DNA from: an uncultured Thermoanaerobaculia bacterium
GTDB lineage: Bacteria; Acidobacteriota; Thermoanaerobaculia; Multivoradales; Multivoraceae
Direction: 5' to 3'
DNA length: 64,000 bases
Assembly (NCBI GenBank): GCA_951813015.1
Contig: CATOTG010000001.1
Location: 372,001 to 436,000 of the forward strand
Below are positions 54,256-64,000 of the stretch, piece after piece. The notes beneath the pieces are model-generated. The model ran no database searches and was not told the origin of the DNA. It saw nothing but the letters and a program-made list of their open reading frames with translations. The position numbers and the translations under genes are program-made. The stretch's first letter is position 1. Each line of letters opens with the position of its first letter.

Positions 54256-56361
54256 ATGAGTCAAGCCGGATCCCACGCCCCGCGGAGTTGGCGGGCAGCT
54301 CTGCGGGAGAAAGAGAAAGCGCTCGATCACTCGGCGAGTGCACTCGATGGCCAAACCGACATCCCGTTTCGCGAAGTCCTGCGCATCTTCGCGCGCGCAC
54401 TCTCCTACATGCGGTTCTTCAAGGCGCGCATCGCCGCCAAGTTCGCCTTGGTCACGGCGGAGATGGTGTTTCGGCTGCTCGTCGCGCCCTGGCCGGGGAA
54501 GGTCGTCGTCGACCACGTCATCCTGGGGCTGCCCATCGGGGATGCGGCCGGCTTCCCCGGCTACCTGGCGCCGTTTGTCGCGATGCTGGCTGACAAGGGC
54601 CCGGTGGAGATCATGCTCTGGGTGTTCCTGCTCGGCGTGTTCATGGTGACGGTGTTCGGGTTCACCACGAGCCGGGGCACCGCCCGGTCGGCGAGCGGTA
54701 TGCCCACCGGGGCCTCCGCCGCATCTTCGGGCGGCGCCACCACGATGCTGACCCACGGTCACGGCACCCTGGCCCAGGGGCACGACGCCGCCACCCAGAC
54801 CGAGAACCAGGCGAACCGTGGCTCCGGCCTGATGGGCGGCCTGCTCGGATTCCTCGACTTCAGGCTGCACCTGCGCCTGACCCAGTCGCTGAACCACCTG
54901 CTCAGGACGCAACTTGCCGGCCGGATCAAGCGCCTGCCGATGACCACCCTGGACGACCAGCGGATCGGCGACAGCGTCTACCGCGTTCTCTACGACACGA
55001 CGAGCGTCAGTCTCGTTCTTCACGAGGTGGGTCTCGAGGTCTACTCCCACGCTCTCGGCATCACGATCAGCGCGATGATCATGTACACGTACTTCGGCAG
55101 CGCTCCCGAGGTCATCGTGCTGGCCGCCGCGTCGCTTCCGATCATGCTCGTCTTCGTCGTTCCCTTCGCGCGGTCGGCGCGACGCAGAAGCCAGGCGAGC
55201 CGCGCTTCCGGCGCCAACACGACCTCGAACATCGAGGAGGGGATGAGCAACGTGCTCGCCGTGCAGAGTCTCGGGGGCAACAGGCGGGAACGCCAGCGAT
55301 TCAGGAACGTCAGCGAGGAATCCTTCAGACGCTTTCGCATCGAGTCGTTGCTCAAGCTGACGTACGGACAAGCCGGCAGCCTGGCATTCATGCTCGGACA
55401 GGTCCTGTTCTTCGTCGTCATCGCCGGACGCGTAATCGACGGCACGTTCACGGCCGGCGACTACTTCGTCCTCCAGTACTACTTCTTCGTCCTGAGCGCG
55501 ACGTTCGCCGGCGCGGGCTTCATCTACCCGGTTCTGCAGAACAACATCGCCGGACTGCGCCGCGTGTTCTTCCTGATGGACCTGCCGTCCGAGAAGGCCG
55601 GCGATGGCGTTGACCTCCCGAGAATCGAGCGAGGGGTTGCGATGAGGGGAGTCGGGCTGACCTATCCGGACGGCCGCCAGGCGCTTCGCAACATCGACCT
55701 GGAGGCCCGCATCGGCGAGATCGTCGCGTTCGTCGGTCCCACCGGCGCCGGCAAGACGAGCCTCGCCTACCTGGCGCCGGCGTTCCTCCAGCCGACAAGA
55801 GGCTCGGTGAAGGTCGACGGCGTCGACCTGTTGGACGTGTCGGTCGACAGCCTCCGCAAACAGGTCTCCTACGTCTTCCAGGAGACCCAGCTCTTCTCCG
55901 ACTCGATCCTCGAGAACATCCGCTACGGCAAGCGGGACGCGACCGAGGCCGAGGTCGAGCGGGTCGCGCGCATCGCGGGCGCGCACGACTTCATCGCCGC
56001 ACTGCCCGACGGCTACCGGACCAACCTCGGCACGGTGACGAGCAAGCTCTCCGTGGGACAGAAACAGCGCATCGCCATCGCCCGCGGGTTGCTGCGCGAT
56101 GCCCGCATTCTGATCCTGGACGAGCCAACCTCCGCGCTGGACCCGAAGACGGAGGCCTGGCTCGTCGACGCCCTCCACGAGGCGGCGAAGGACAGGCTGG
56201 TCATCATCATCGCCCACCGCCTGTCGACGATCGCCAACGCGGACCGAATCTACTTCCTGGAGGACGGTGAGATCCGGGAGCAGGGAACGCACGAGCAGCT
56301 GATGGCGATCCCCGACGGTCACTACCGGTCATACGCCTCGCTGCAGGCCGGCGCGAGATGA
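54256..56361 (+). CDS. ABC-type exporter half-transporter with unusual insert, copy 1
   Basis: A 701-residue fused membrane-ATPase half transporter. The membrane domain (about 40-450) has a conserved Gly/Ala/His-rich insert (GTLAQGHDAATQTENQAN) between the second helix and the cytoplasmic loop. The nucleotide-binding domain has Walker A GPTGAGKTSLAYL, signature KLSVGQKQR (Ser-Val-Gly-Gln in place of Ser-Gly-Gly-Gln), Walker B ILILDEPTSALD, and the H-loop IIAHRLSTI. It is clearly paralogous to 60764-62833, in which the insert is shared. Class as lipid, drug or peptide exporter is unresolved. It is divergent from the importer genes. Confidence 0.9.
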   Translation: MSQAGSHAPRSWRAALREKEKALDHSASALDGQTDIPFREVLRIFARALSYMRFFKARIAAKFALVTAEMVFRLLVAPWPGKVVVDHVILGLPIGDAAGFPGYLAPFVAMLADKGPVEIMLWVFLLGVFMVTVFGFTTSRGTARSASGMPTGASAASSGGATTMLTHGHGTLAQGHDAATQTENQANRGSGLMGGLLGFLDFRLHLRLTQSLNHLLRTQLAGRIKRLPMTTLDDQRIGDSVYRVLYDTTSVSLVLHEVGLEVYSHALGITISAMIMYTYFGSAPEVIVLAAASLPIMLVFVVPFARSARRRSQASRASGANTTSNIEEGMSNVLAVQSLGGNRRERQRFRNVSEESFRRFRIESLLKLTYGQAGSLAFMLGQVLFFVVIAGRVIDGTFTAGDYFVLQYYFFVLSATFAGAGFIYPVLQNNIAGLRRVFFLMDLPSEKAGDGVDLPRIERGVAMRGVGLTYPDGRQALRNIDLEARIGEIVAFVGPTGAGKTSLAYLAPAFLQPTRGSVKVDGVDLLDVSVDSLRKQVSYVFQETQLFSDSILENIRYGKRDATEAEVERVARIAGAHDFIAALPDGYRTNLGTVTSKLSVGQKQRIAIARGLLRDARILILDEPTSALDPKTEAWLVDALHEAAKDRLVIIIAHRLSTIANADRIYFLEDGEIREQGTHEQLMAIPDGHYRSYASLQAGAR

Positions 56362-56624
56362 GCCTCGTCAGGTCGCCTGCGGCGCGCCACGCGATCGCGG
56401 AGGCGCACGCCTTGACGTCGCACCCCCCGAACCGGGGCGCTCCGAAGCGAGCCATCGGGCACCGAGCCGAAGACGGCGCCCTTGTGCGACGCCGACGACC
56501 ACTGCGGCGCCCTCGCAACGAACTCCAGACCGCCGGGGCCTCAGGGAGGGAACGGCTGTTCCTCTACTCGACGCGGAACGGGTTGTCCGGAACCAGGTCC
56601 CGGCCCTGATCCGACGCCGAAGCC
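56362..56624. other. Intergenic region
   Basis: 263 bp, no clear feature. A plus-strand ORF (56358-56609) overlaps the exporter stop as ATGA but its Arg-rich content is not supported. Confidence 0.4.
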
Positions 56625-57752
56625 TTAAGGGCAGACGACCGTGAATGTCGTGGTGCCGGCGTCGTTGAAAGCCCCTGTCAGCCTGACGGAAGGCGTCACC
56701 GAGGCCGCATGGGCCAGCGCGTTTGGCAAGAAGCCGTACTCCGAGGTCACGGTCACTGGCAGGGAGAAGTTGCTCGTCCTGCTGCAGTAGGCGCTGTCCG
56801 CCACGATGCTGATCGTGGCGGCCGCCCGTTCGTCCGTGTAGCTGACGCCGGCTACCGGCGAGGAAACTGTTAGCAGAACTGTTGACGCCGCCGGACCCGT
56901 ATCAAGCCGCACGCGGTAACCGCCGCCATTCAAGCGGTCCTCCGCCCTGGTCGCGGTCATCGCGAATTCCTGGTGTCCGCGCTTCGGGTTCAAGTCTGCG
57001 TCGGTCCTGTAGTGGCCGCTCCCGTTCATCCACAGGTCGGCGATGATGGTGATCGTGCCATCCCCGGCGGGCCGGACGACGGTGCCCCCGTCCGGTATCC
57101 GCACGGTCACTCCGGTAATGGGGTCCGTGGTCGTCGCCAGGACGATCGCGCCGCCGTCGCCCAGCGCGCAATCCGTACTCCGGCGCGTGTAGCGCGGCGA
57201 TGCGCCCGCTCCCCCGTCGTCGTAGCCGCACTTCCTGAGCGTTGCCGCCGGCGGCGCCGGCAGGATGTTCGGCAACAGGCCGACACGGCCGGTCGAGGCC
57301 TCCTTCAGGAGAACGGCGCCCCTGCCCATCGTCATCGTCACGCCGGGACCGGCGTTCGTGATGCCGGTCTCCGCGTTGTCGAGGATGTCGTGGCTGACCA
57401 GGGAGCCCACGGCCGAGTTCGTGTCGTCCGTGATCCAGAACCAACCACCGTCCTTGACCGGGCCGATCTGCAGCCGGCTCTCTTCCGCGTTGCAGACAAG
57501 GCCGCTGTCCGTGAACTGCAGCATGACCATGCCGGCGGCGTTGGGCTCGAGTTCGCCATGGTGCGTGACGCCGCCGCAGGTGGCGACCCAGGCCACCATG
57601 TCGGCGCCGTCGGCCTCCGCGATGAGTCCGCCATTGCCCATGTAGACGGACACGTCATGGGTGCAGGCCTCGCAGGAGACGGTCTGACTTAGGGCCATCG
57701 CCGGAATCGCGCCGAGAATCAACGCCATCGTGATCTGCCTGATCAGCTTCAT
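56625..57752 (-). CDS. Secreted protein of unknown function
   Basis: A 375-residue exported protein that I do not recognise. A signal peptide (MKLIRQITMALILGAIPAMALSQ, cleavage near residue 22) is followed by a Cys pair (SCEAC). The body is predicted beta-rich (TITIIADLWMNGSGHYR, GGYRVRLDTGPAASTVLLTV and TVTSEYGFLPNALA-type strands), with seven Cys that could form disulfides, and ends FTVVCP. GAGGAG lies about 8 bases before the ATG. The frame continues upstream through the GT tract (encoding His-Thr repeats on this strand), but the signal peptide fixes the start. It is flanked by an exporter on one side and the microsatellite on the other. Confidence 0.75.
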   Translation of the reverse strand: MKLIRQITMALILGAIPAMALSQTVSCEACTHDVSVYMGNGGLIAEADGADMVAWVATCGGVTHHGELEPNAAGMVMLQFTDSGLVCNAEESRLQIGPVKDGGWFWITDDTNSAVGSLVSHDILDNAETGITNAGPGVTMTMGRGAVLLKEASTGRVGLLPNILPAPPAATLRKCGYDDGGAGASPRYTRRSTDCALGDGGAIVLATTTDPITGVTVRIPDGGTVVRPAGDGTITIIADLWMNGSGHYRTDADLNPKRGHQEFAMTATRAEDRLNGGGYRVRLDTGPAASTVLLTVSSPVAGVSYTDERAAATISIVADSAYCSRTSNFSLPVTVTSEYGFLPNALAHAASVTPSVRLTGAFNDAGTTTFTVVCP

Positions 57753-58841
<1,089 letters not shown>

Positions 58842-60731
58842 ATGAAGGCCAAGGCGAAGGAACTCGACCGGAAGTTCGATGCCGGCGAGAGCACCATGAC
58901 GGACCTCGAACGGACGAAGGCACGGCGGCCCGGTCACGACCAGCGGCGAGTCGACGACGAGGTCCTGGCCGCGCTGCGCGACTACGACACCGCGACAAAA
59001 GCCGGTGACATCGACGGGCAGGTCGCCTTCTTTGCCGAGACCTGGCGAAGCAACTCCGGCGCGACGAAGGCAGAGCTGCGAGAACAACTGGAGCGGCAGG
59101 GCGACCGGAGCAAAGATGCCGAGAAGCGGTTCGTTTTCGATGAAGCGACGGTGGTCGTCGACGGCGACTCGGCGACCGTCGACCCGGTAAAGCTCCGGTC
59201 GCCGACCGGGAACGGCGCCTTCGAGTTCAGGATGACGAGGGCGCCGGACGGCGCCTGGCGATGCGTTTCGATTGCGCTGTCCGGACTTGCCGATGCGCCC
59301 GCAGAAGACGCCCGCGCCCTCCGGGAGCGCATCCTGAACGACCCGGAACGTCCCGGCTATCACTTCGTGATCCCCGAAGGCGTGGCGATGCCCTTCGACC
59401 CGAACGGCGCGATCTGGTGGAAGGGCCGCTACCACCTCTTCTACATTTTCCAGGACACGAGACTGGGGAGGAAGGCCGACCACTGGGGCCACATGTCGAG
59501 CACGGACCTGTTCCATTGGCGCCACCACCCCACCGGCCTGCTCGACGGCATGTACAGCGGCAACTGCTTCCTGAACAGGGAGGGCGTGCCGACGATTCTC
59601 TACCACCAGCACGGCCTGGGCAACGCGTTTGCCGTGGCGCTCGACGACGAACTGAACGAGTGGAAGAAGCTCGATTCGAACCCCGGGAGCAGGCGCCTCT
59701 CCGAGACGCCGGGGATCACGCCCAGGACCCGGGAAGGCGACGAGCACCACGGCAAGTACCGGTCATGGGACCCCTTCGGGTGGCTCGAAGGCGACACCTG
59801 CTACGCGATCTTTGGCGGCCAGCGACCGGCGGTCGCGAAGTCGCCGACACTCGAGGGCGAATGGAAGTACGCCGGCGACCTGTTCGCCCACGGCGTCGAG
59901 GGGGTATCGCTTGACGAGGACGTCTCCTGCCCCGACCTGTTCCAGCTCGGCGGCAAACACGTGCTGCTGTGCATCAGCCACCGGATCGGCTGCCGCTACT
60001 ACGTCGGCGAATGGAAGGACGAGCAGTTCCACCCCGAGTCCCATGCGCAGATGAGCTGGGTCGACAACTCGTTCTTCGCCCCGGAGAGCCTCGTGGACGA
60101 CAGGGGCCGCCGGATCATGTGGGCCTGGATCCTCGACGAGCCTCTCTTCGGAACGCGGTCGAAGCACGGCTGGTCCGGCACGTTGAGCCTCCCGCGAGTC
60201 CTGTCGCTCGGGGACGACGGGCTGCTCCGGATGGATGTGCCCAAGGAGATTGAAGCGCTGCGCTGCGGCGGCGTTGGGATGGGACCGCTCACCGTGCCCG
60301 CCGGCGAGGACCTGACCGCGGACGATGTCGCCGGCAACAGCCTGGAGTTGCTGGTCGAGATGGACAGCGCCGAGGCGTCCGTCTACGGCATCAAGGTGTG
60401 CGCGTCGCCAGACGGGCAGGAGGAGACGCCGGTCTTCTACGACGCCCGAGAGCAGCTGCTCAAGCTCGACACGCGAAGATCGGGTCCCGAAGACACGCCG
60501 AAGGCCGTCGAGGCGGCGCCCTTCGAGCTGAAGCCCGGCGAGCGACTGAAGCTCCGCGTTTTCGTCGACAAGTCGGTCGTCGAAGTCTTCGCCAACAACC
60601 GACAGGCCATCGCGCGCCGGATCTATCCGTCACGCCCCGACAGCGTCCGCGTTCAGCTCTTCGCCGTCGGCGGCGACGCCTGCGTGCACTCGCTCGAGGC
60701 CTGGCAGATCACGCCTTCGAATCCCTGGTAG
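58842..60731 (+). CDS. GH32-like protein with antitoxin-like N-terminus and SnoaL-like domain
   Basis: A 629-residue protein with three parts. Residues 1-37 (KAKELDRKFDAGES, LERTKARRPGHDQRRV) resemble the N-terminus of CopG/BrnA-type antitoxins. Residues about 40-148 resemble a SnoaL/NTF2-like domain (VLAALRDYDTATKAGDIDGQ). From about 175 it is a GH32-like five-bladed propeller plus beta sandwich. The nucleophile motif is FDPNG with Asp186 and the transition-state stabiliser motif reads SWDP with Asp310. The acid/base position reads VSCPDLF (Ser362-Cys363) instead of the usual Glu-Cys, so classic fructosidase activity is doubtful. The C-terminal sandwich contains FVDKSVVEVFANNRQAI. No signal peptide. 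Confidence 0.8.
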   Translation: MKAKAKELDRKFDAGESTMTDLERTKARRPGHDQRRVDDEVLAALRDYDTATKAGDIDGQVAFFAETWRSNSGATKAELREQLERQGDRSKDAEKRFVFDEATVVVDGDSATVDPVKLRSPTGNGAFEFRMTRAPDGAWRCVSIALSGLADAPAEDARALRERILNDPERPGYHFVIPEGVAMPFDPNGAIWWKGRYHLFYIFQDTRLGRKADHWGHMSSTDLFHWRHHPTGLLDGMYSGNCFLNREGVPTILYHQHGLGNAFAVALDDELNEWKKLDSNPGSRRLSETPGITPRTREGDEHHGKYRSWDPFGWLEGDTCYAIFGGQRPAVAKSPTLEGEWKYAGDLFAHGVEGVSLDEDVSCPDLFQLGGKHVLLCISHRIGCRYYVGEWKDEQFHPESHAQMSWVDNSFFAPESLVDDRGRRIMWAWILDEPLFGTRSKHGWSGTLSLPRVLSLGDDGLLRMDVPKEIEALRCGGVGMGPLTVPAGEDLTADDVAGNSLELLVEMDSAEASVYGIKVCASPDGQEETPVFYDAREQLLKLDTRRSGPEDTPKAVEAAPFELKPGERLKLRVFVDKSVVEVFANNRQAIARRIYPSRPDSVRVQLFAVGGDACVHSLEAWQITPSNPW

Positions 60732-60763
60732 CGCCGGCGCCGGCAGCCTGTCGGACGGGGGCC

Positions 60764-62833
60764 TCAGGCCCGTGAGCCAGCCTGCAGAGAGACATGCTCC
60801 CGGTAGCGCCCGTCGGGAATCGCCATCAACTCCTCGTGCGAGCCCGATTCCCGGACCTCGCCGGCCTCGAGGAAGTAGATCCGGTCGGCGTGGGCGATCG
60901 TCGACAGGCGGTGGGCGATGATGATGACCAGCCTGTCCTTCGCCGCTTCGTGGAGCGCGTCGACGAGGTGAGCCTCGGTCTCGGGATCGAGGGCCGAGGT
61001 CGGTTCGTCCAGGATCAGGATGCGGGCATCCCGGAGGAGCCCCCGGGCGATCGCGATGCGCTGCTTCTGCCCCACCGACAGCTTGCTGGTCACGGTTCCG
61101 AGGTTGGTCCCGTAGCCGTCCGGCAGTGCGGCGATGAAGTCATGCGCGCCCGCGATGCGCGCCGCGCGCTCGACCTGCGCCTCCGTCGCACCCCGGTTCC
61201 CGTAGCGGATGTTCTCGAGGATCGAGTCGGAGAAGAGCTGAGTCTCCTGGAAGACATAGGACACCTGCTCTCGGAGGCCCTCCACTGCCACCTCCTTCAG
61301 GTCGACGCCGTCAACCTTCACCGTCCCTTCGGTCGCCTGAACGAAGGCCGGCGCCAGGTGCGCGAGGCTCGTCTTGCCGGCGCCGGTCGGGCCGACGAAG
61401 GCGACGATCTCGCCAATGCGGGCTTCGAGGTCGACGTTCAACAGTGCCCGGCGGCCGTCCGGGTAGACGAGCCCGACGCCCTTCATCTCGACGCCGCGCG
61501 CAATGGGCGGCAGAACGACGCCGTCCCGCGTCTTCTCCGCCGGCAGATCCATCAGGAAGAACACGCGGCGCATGCCCGCGATGTGCCGCTGCCACTCCGT
61601 GTACATGAAGCCCCAGGCCCCGAACGTCGCGCTGAGGACGAAGAAGTAGTACTGGAGCACGAAGTAGTCGCCGGCGGTGAACGTGCCCTCGATCACGCGA
61701 CCCGCCATCACGATGAAGAAGACCACCTGCCCCAGCATCAGCGCGAGGCTGAAGATCTGCTGGTACGTGAGCACGACGAACCACTCTCTGCGGAAGCGCT
61801 TGAAGGACTCCTCGGAAGCGCGCCGGAAACGTTGACCTTCCCGCTCGTTGCCGCCCAGGCTCTGCACGGCGAGGACGTTGCTCATCCCCTCCTCGATGTT
61901 GCTGGTCGTGCTCGAGCCGGACGCGCGGCTGGCCTGGCTCCGCCGCCGCGCGATGCGGGCGAGCGGGAGTTCGATGAGGAACACGATCGGCAGGGTCAGC
62001 ACGCCCAGCACGATGACCTCGGGCGCGGCGCCGAAGTACGTGAACATGATGTAGAGCGTGATCACGACGCCGAGAACGCCCGACCAGAGGCCCAGCGCGA
62101 TCCCGTGAAGAAGCGCGCTGACGCTGGTCGTGTCGTACAGGGCGCGAAAGACGCTGTCGCCGATTCGCAGATCGTCCAAAGTCGTCATCGGGAGCGACTT
62201 GAGCTTTGCCGCCACCTCGGTGCGGAGCAGGTGGTTCAGCGACTGGATGAGCCGGATGTGCACGTGGAAGTCGAGAACGCCAAGGATGCCCGCCATCAGG
62301 CCGGAGCCCATGTTCGCCTGGTTCTCCGTCTGGGTGGCGATGTCGTGGCCCTGGGCCAACGTGCCGTGTCCCTGCGGCATCAGGGTCGTCGCCCCGCCGG
62401 ACGAGCCCGCGGAGGTCCCGGTGGGCGCGCCGCTCGGGGACCTGCCCGCTCCCCGGCTCGTGGTGAAGCCGAAGACCGCCACGTTGAACACGCCGAGCAA
62501 CAGAATCCACACCAACATCTCCACCGGGCCCATGCCGTCGAGGAGCAACACGAAGGGCGCGAAATAGACCGGAAAGCCCGAGGCGTCCGCGATGGGCGCG
62601 CCGAGGATCACGTGGTCCACCACGACCTTGCCCGGCCACGGCGCGACCAGCAACCGGAAGCCGATCTCCACCGTGATGAAGCCGAGCTTGGCGGCGATGC
62701 GGGCCTTGAAGAACCGGAAGCAGGAGATCACGCGCGCGAAGATGCGCAGCGCCTCCCGGAACGAGATGTCGGTGCTCGTGTCGAGCGCGCCGGCCCGCCG
62801 GTCGAGCTGCTTCTCGGCCTCTCGCAGCCTCAC
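60764..62833 (-). CDS. ABC-type exporter half-transporter with unusual insert, copy 2
   Basis: A 689-residue paralogue of 54256-56361, with the same architecture: N-terminal amphipathic region (LDTSTDISFREALRIFARVI), membrane helices, the conserved insert GTLAQGHDIATQTENQAN, and an ATPase domain with Walker A GPTGAGKTSLAHL, signature KLSVGQKQR, Walker B ILILDEPTSALD and IIAHRLSTIAHADRI. 83 bp from the upstream half-transporter (62917 onwards), so the pair probably forms a heterodimer or one operon. Substrate unknown. It is convergent with the GH32-like gene. Confidence 0.92.
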   Translation of the reverse strand: MRLREAEKQLDRRAGALDTSTDISFREALRIFARVISCFRFFKARIAAKLGFITVEIGFRLLVAPWPGKVVVDHVILGAPIADASGFPVYFAPFVLLLDGMGPVEMLVWILLLGVFNVAVFGFTTSRGAGRSPSGAPTGTSAGSSGGATTLMPQGHGTLAQGHDIATQTENQANMGSGLMAGILGVLDFHVHIRLIQSLNHLLRTEVAAKLKSLPMTTLDDLRIGDSVFRALYDTTSVSALLHGIALGLWSGVLGVVITLYIMFTYFGAAPEVIVLGVLTLPIVFLIELPLARIARRRSQASRASGSSTTSNIEEGMSNVLAVQSLGGNEREGQRFRRASEESFKRFRREWFVVLTYQQIFSLALMLGQVVFFIVMAGRVIEGTFTAGDYFVLQYYFFVLSATFGAWGFMYTEWQRHIAGMRRVFFLMDLPAEKTRDGVVLPPIARGVEMKGVGLVYPDGRRALLNVDLEARIGEIVAFVGPTGAGKTSLAHLAPAFVQATEGTVKVDGVDLKEVAVEGLREQVSYVFQETQLFSDSILENIRYGNRGATEAQVERAARIAGAHDFIAALPDGYGTNLGTVTSKLSVGQKQRIAIARGLLRDARILILDEPTSALDPETEAHLVDALHEAAKDRLVIIIAHRLSTIAHADRIYFLEAGEVRESGSHEELMAIPDGRYREHVSLQAGSRA

Positions 62834-62916
62834 GTTCCAGCTCCGTCAATTCCTCGCGTCAGTTCCTGGAGCGTGCCGGGATGCCGTGCTTTCAGGAGAC
62901 CGGGAAGCTCCTGCCG

Positions 62917-64000
62917 TCAACCGGCGCCGCCGTCCACTTCCGCCGCCTCGCCGGTGCGCCTGGACAACCGGGCTTCCGTCTCGACGAAGTTCCGGTAACG
63001 CCCGCCCTCAATCGCCATCAGCTCCTCGTGGGATCCGTTCTCGACCAGTTGCCCATCGTCGAGGTACAGGATCCGATCGGCCTGCCGGATGGTCGAGATG
63101 CGATGGGTGATGAGGAAGATGGCCCGGCCCTCGCCCCAGGTCGACAGACGTTCGAGCACCCGATGCTCGGTGTGCGCGTCGAGCGCGGCCGTCGGCTCGT
63201 CCAGAATCAGGATCGGCGCGTCCTTGACGATCGCCCGGGCGATCGAGAGCCGCTGGCGCTGTCCCGTCGACAGCTTGCCGCCCCGGTCGCTCAATACCGT
63301 ATCGAGGCCTTGCGGGAGCCCGGCGACGTATTCGTCCACGCAGGCCACGCGGGCCGCCTCGAGCACCCGCTCGTCGCTCGCATCGGGGACGACGTAGCGG
63401 ATGTTGTCGCGCACCGACATGCCGAACAGGACGTTCTCCTGCAGGGCGACGGAGACGTTGCCGCGCAGGCTGTCCACCTCCAGTTCGCGCAGGTCGACGC
63501 CATCCACGGAAACCGTCCCCGAGTCGGGATCGAACAGCCGGAGCAGCAGGCTCATCAGGGTGCTCTTGCCCGAACCCGTCGGGCCCACGATGGCGGTCAC
63601 GGCGCCCGGCGCCACCGTGAAGCAGACGTCGCGCAGCACCGGCCGGTCCGGCTCGTAGGCGAAATCGACGGAGTCGAAGCGGATCTCGCGGCGCAACGGC
63701 GCCATCGGAGCGGCGTTCGGCGCGTTCTTCACGTCGGGCTCGATGTCGAGGATGTCGAAGACCCGGTCGAGCCCCATCGCCATGTCCTGCGCCTGCGTCC
63801 ACAGAGTGACCAGATTGCGCACGGAGACGCTCGACCCGCCCATCTGCTCCTGTGCCCAGTTGTAGGCGGACAGGTTCCAGGTCAGGAAGCTGAGACCCAC
63901 CAGACCGACGAGGACGGTGGCGAAGGTCTCCCGTTCCCCGCTGGCCCATACCGCCATCAGGAACTGTCCGGTCAGCAGCGCGGCCGCGGCGATAGAGAAG
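62917..64000 (-). CDS. ABC exporter half-transporter, 5' end beyond the window
   Basis: The frame is open to the window edge (FSIAAAALLTGQFL before the internal Met at 63957), so the N-terminal membrane helices are missing. The visible part ends the membrane domain and contains a complete ATPase: Walker A GPTGSGKSTLMSLLL, signature KLSTGQRQRLSIARAI, Walker B ILILDEPTAALD and LITHRISTI. Unlike the two paralogues it has STGQ rather than SVGQ, so it is a different subfamily member and a plausible heterodimer partner of 60764-62833. Confidence 0.93.
   Translation of the reverse strand, partial: FSIAAAALLTGQFLMAVWASGERETFATVLVGLVGLSFLTWNLSAYNWAQEQMGGSSVSVRNLVTLWTQAQDMAMGLDRVFDILDIEPDVKNAPNAAPMAPLRREIRFDSVDFAYEPDRPVLRDVCFTVAPGAVTAIVGPTGSGKSTLMSLLLRLFDPDSGTVSVDGVDLRELEVDSLRGNVSVALQENVLFGMSVRDNIRYVVPDASDERVLEAARVACVDEYVAGLPQGLDTVLSDRGGKLSTGQRQRLSIARAIVKDAPILILDEPTAALDAHTEHRVLERLSTWGEGRAIFLITHRISTIRQADRILYLDDGQLVENGSHEELMAIEGGRYRNFVETEARLSRRTGEAAEVDGGAG

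Noticed and set aside
56358..56609. 83-codon ORF overlapping the exporter stop as ATGA
   Set aside because: Arg-rich shadow-like composition, no transmembrane or domain signal, no ribosome site; it runs into the terminator region of the neighbouring gene.

Overview
The window is very GC-rich, densely coding DNA from a free-living bacterium. The gene content fits Acidobacteriota, perhaps a Thermoanaerobaculia-like lineage: PEGA/PDZ envelope proteins, an acidobacterial-style secreted S55 (SpoIVB-type) protein, ferredoxin-dependent 2-oxoacid oxidoreductase KorAB, an RsbU-like phosphatase, and apolipoprotein N-acyltransferase plus lipobox proteins (a lipoprotein-bearing envelope). The phylum assignment is inference; no rRNA gene is present.

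Layout. 1-9.5 kb (+): end of a PEGA/PDZ envelope protein, a ThiO-like FAD oxidase, a ferredoxin, a DnaJ-type co-chaperone, ClpB and a DUF1015 protein. 9.7-10.9 kb (-): two near-identical CDGSH iron-sulfur genes flanking a DinJ/YafQ-like toxin-antitoxin pair whose toxin is frameshifted. 11-16.4 kb: M28 peptidase, XerD-like recombinase, lytic transglycosylase, PP2C phosphatase. 16.5-19.5 kb (+): korAB. 19.7-27.7 kb (-): coaD, a beta-propeller protein, the S55 protein, the YrdC/Sua5 tRNA-modification gene, recN and proC. 28-31.3 kb: a small membrane ORF, proline dehydrogenase, lipA and lipB, with a tandem duplication at the lipB-lipA junction. 31.4-35.2 kb is a decay zone: IS3 and IS5 transposase remnants, a DUF222/HNH gene and a VapBC/FitAB-like pair. 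35.2-37.5 kb: patatin lipase and class I fructose-bisphosphate aldolase. 37.7-47.5 kb (-) is one long operon-like run: NfeD, slipin, SPOR protein, Lnt, PrfB (programmed frameshift), glycosyltransferase, membrane protein and a degenerate Nudix protein. It is preceded by tRNA-Pro(CGG). 47.9-54 kb (-): a large membrane protein and a peptide-importer permease/binding-protein set without ATPases. 54.2-64 kb: two related ABC exporters, one apparently paired with a second half-transporter cut by the window end. They flank an unknown secreted protein, a 54-bp GT dinucleotide tract and a GH32-like protein with an unusual N-terminus.

The most unusual signal is a dispersed, hairpin-forming repeat family of roughly 35-95 bp. 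It lies between genes, forms N-terminal extensions of reading frames, and is inserted in frame inside a membrane-protein gene at about 39.24-39.43 kb, which recalls the palindromic elements in Rickettsia proteins. Other points worth checking are the CDGSH/toxin-antitoxin sandwich, the lipA leader duplication with 9-bp microhomology, a probable non-ATG/GTG/TTG start for lnt, a Nudix protein without its catalytic glutamates, and a GH32 protein with an antitoxin-like tail and an altered acid/base motif.
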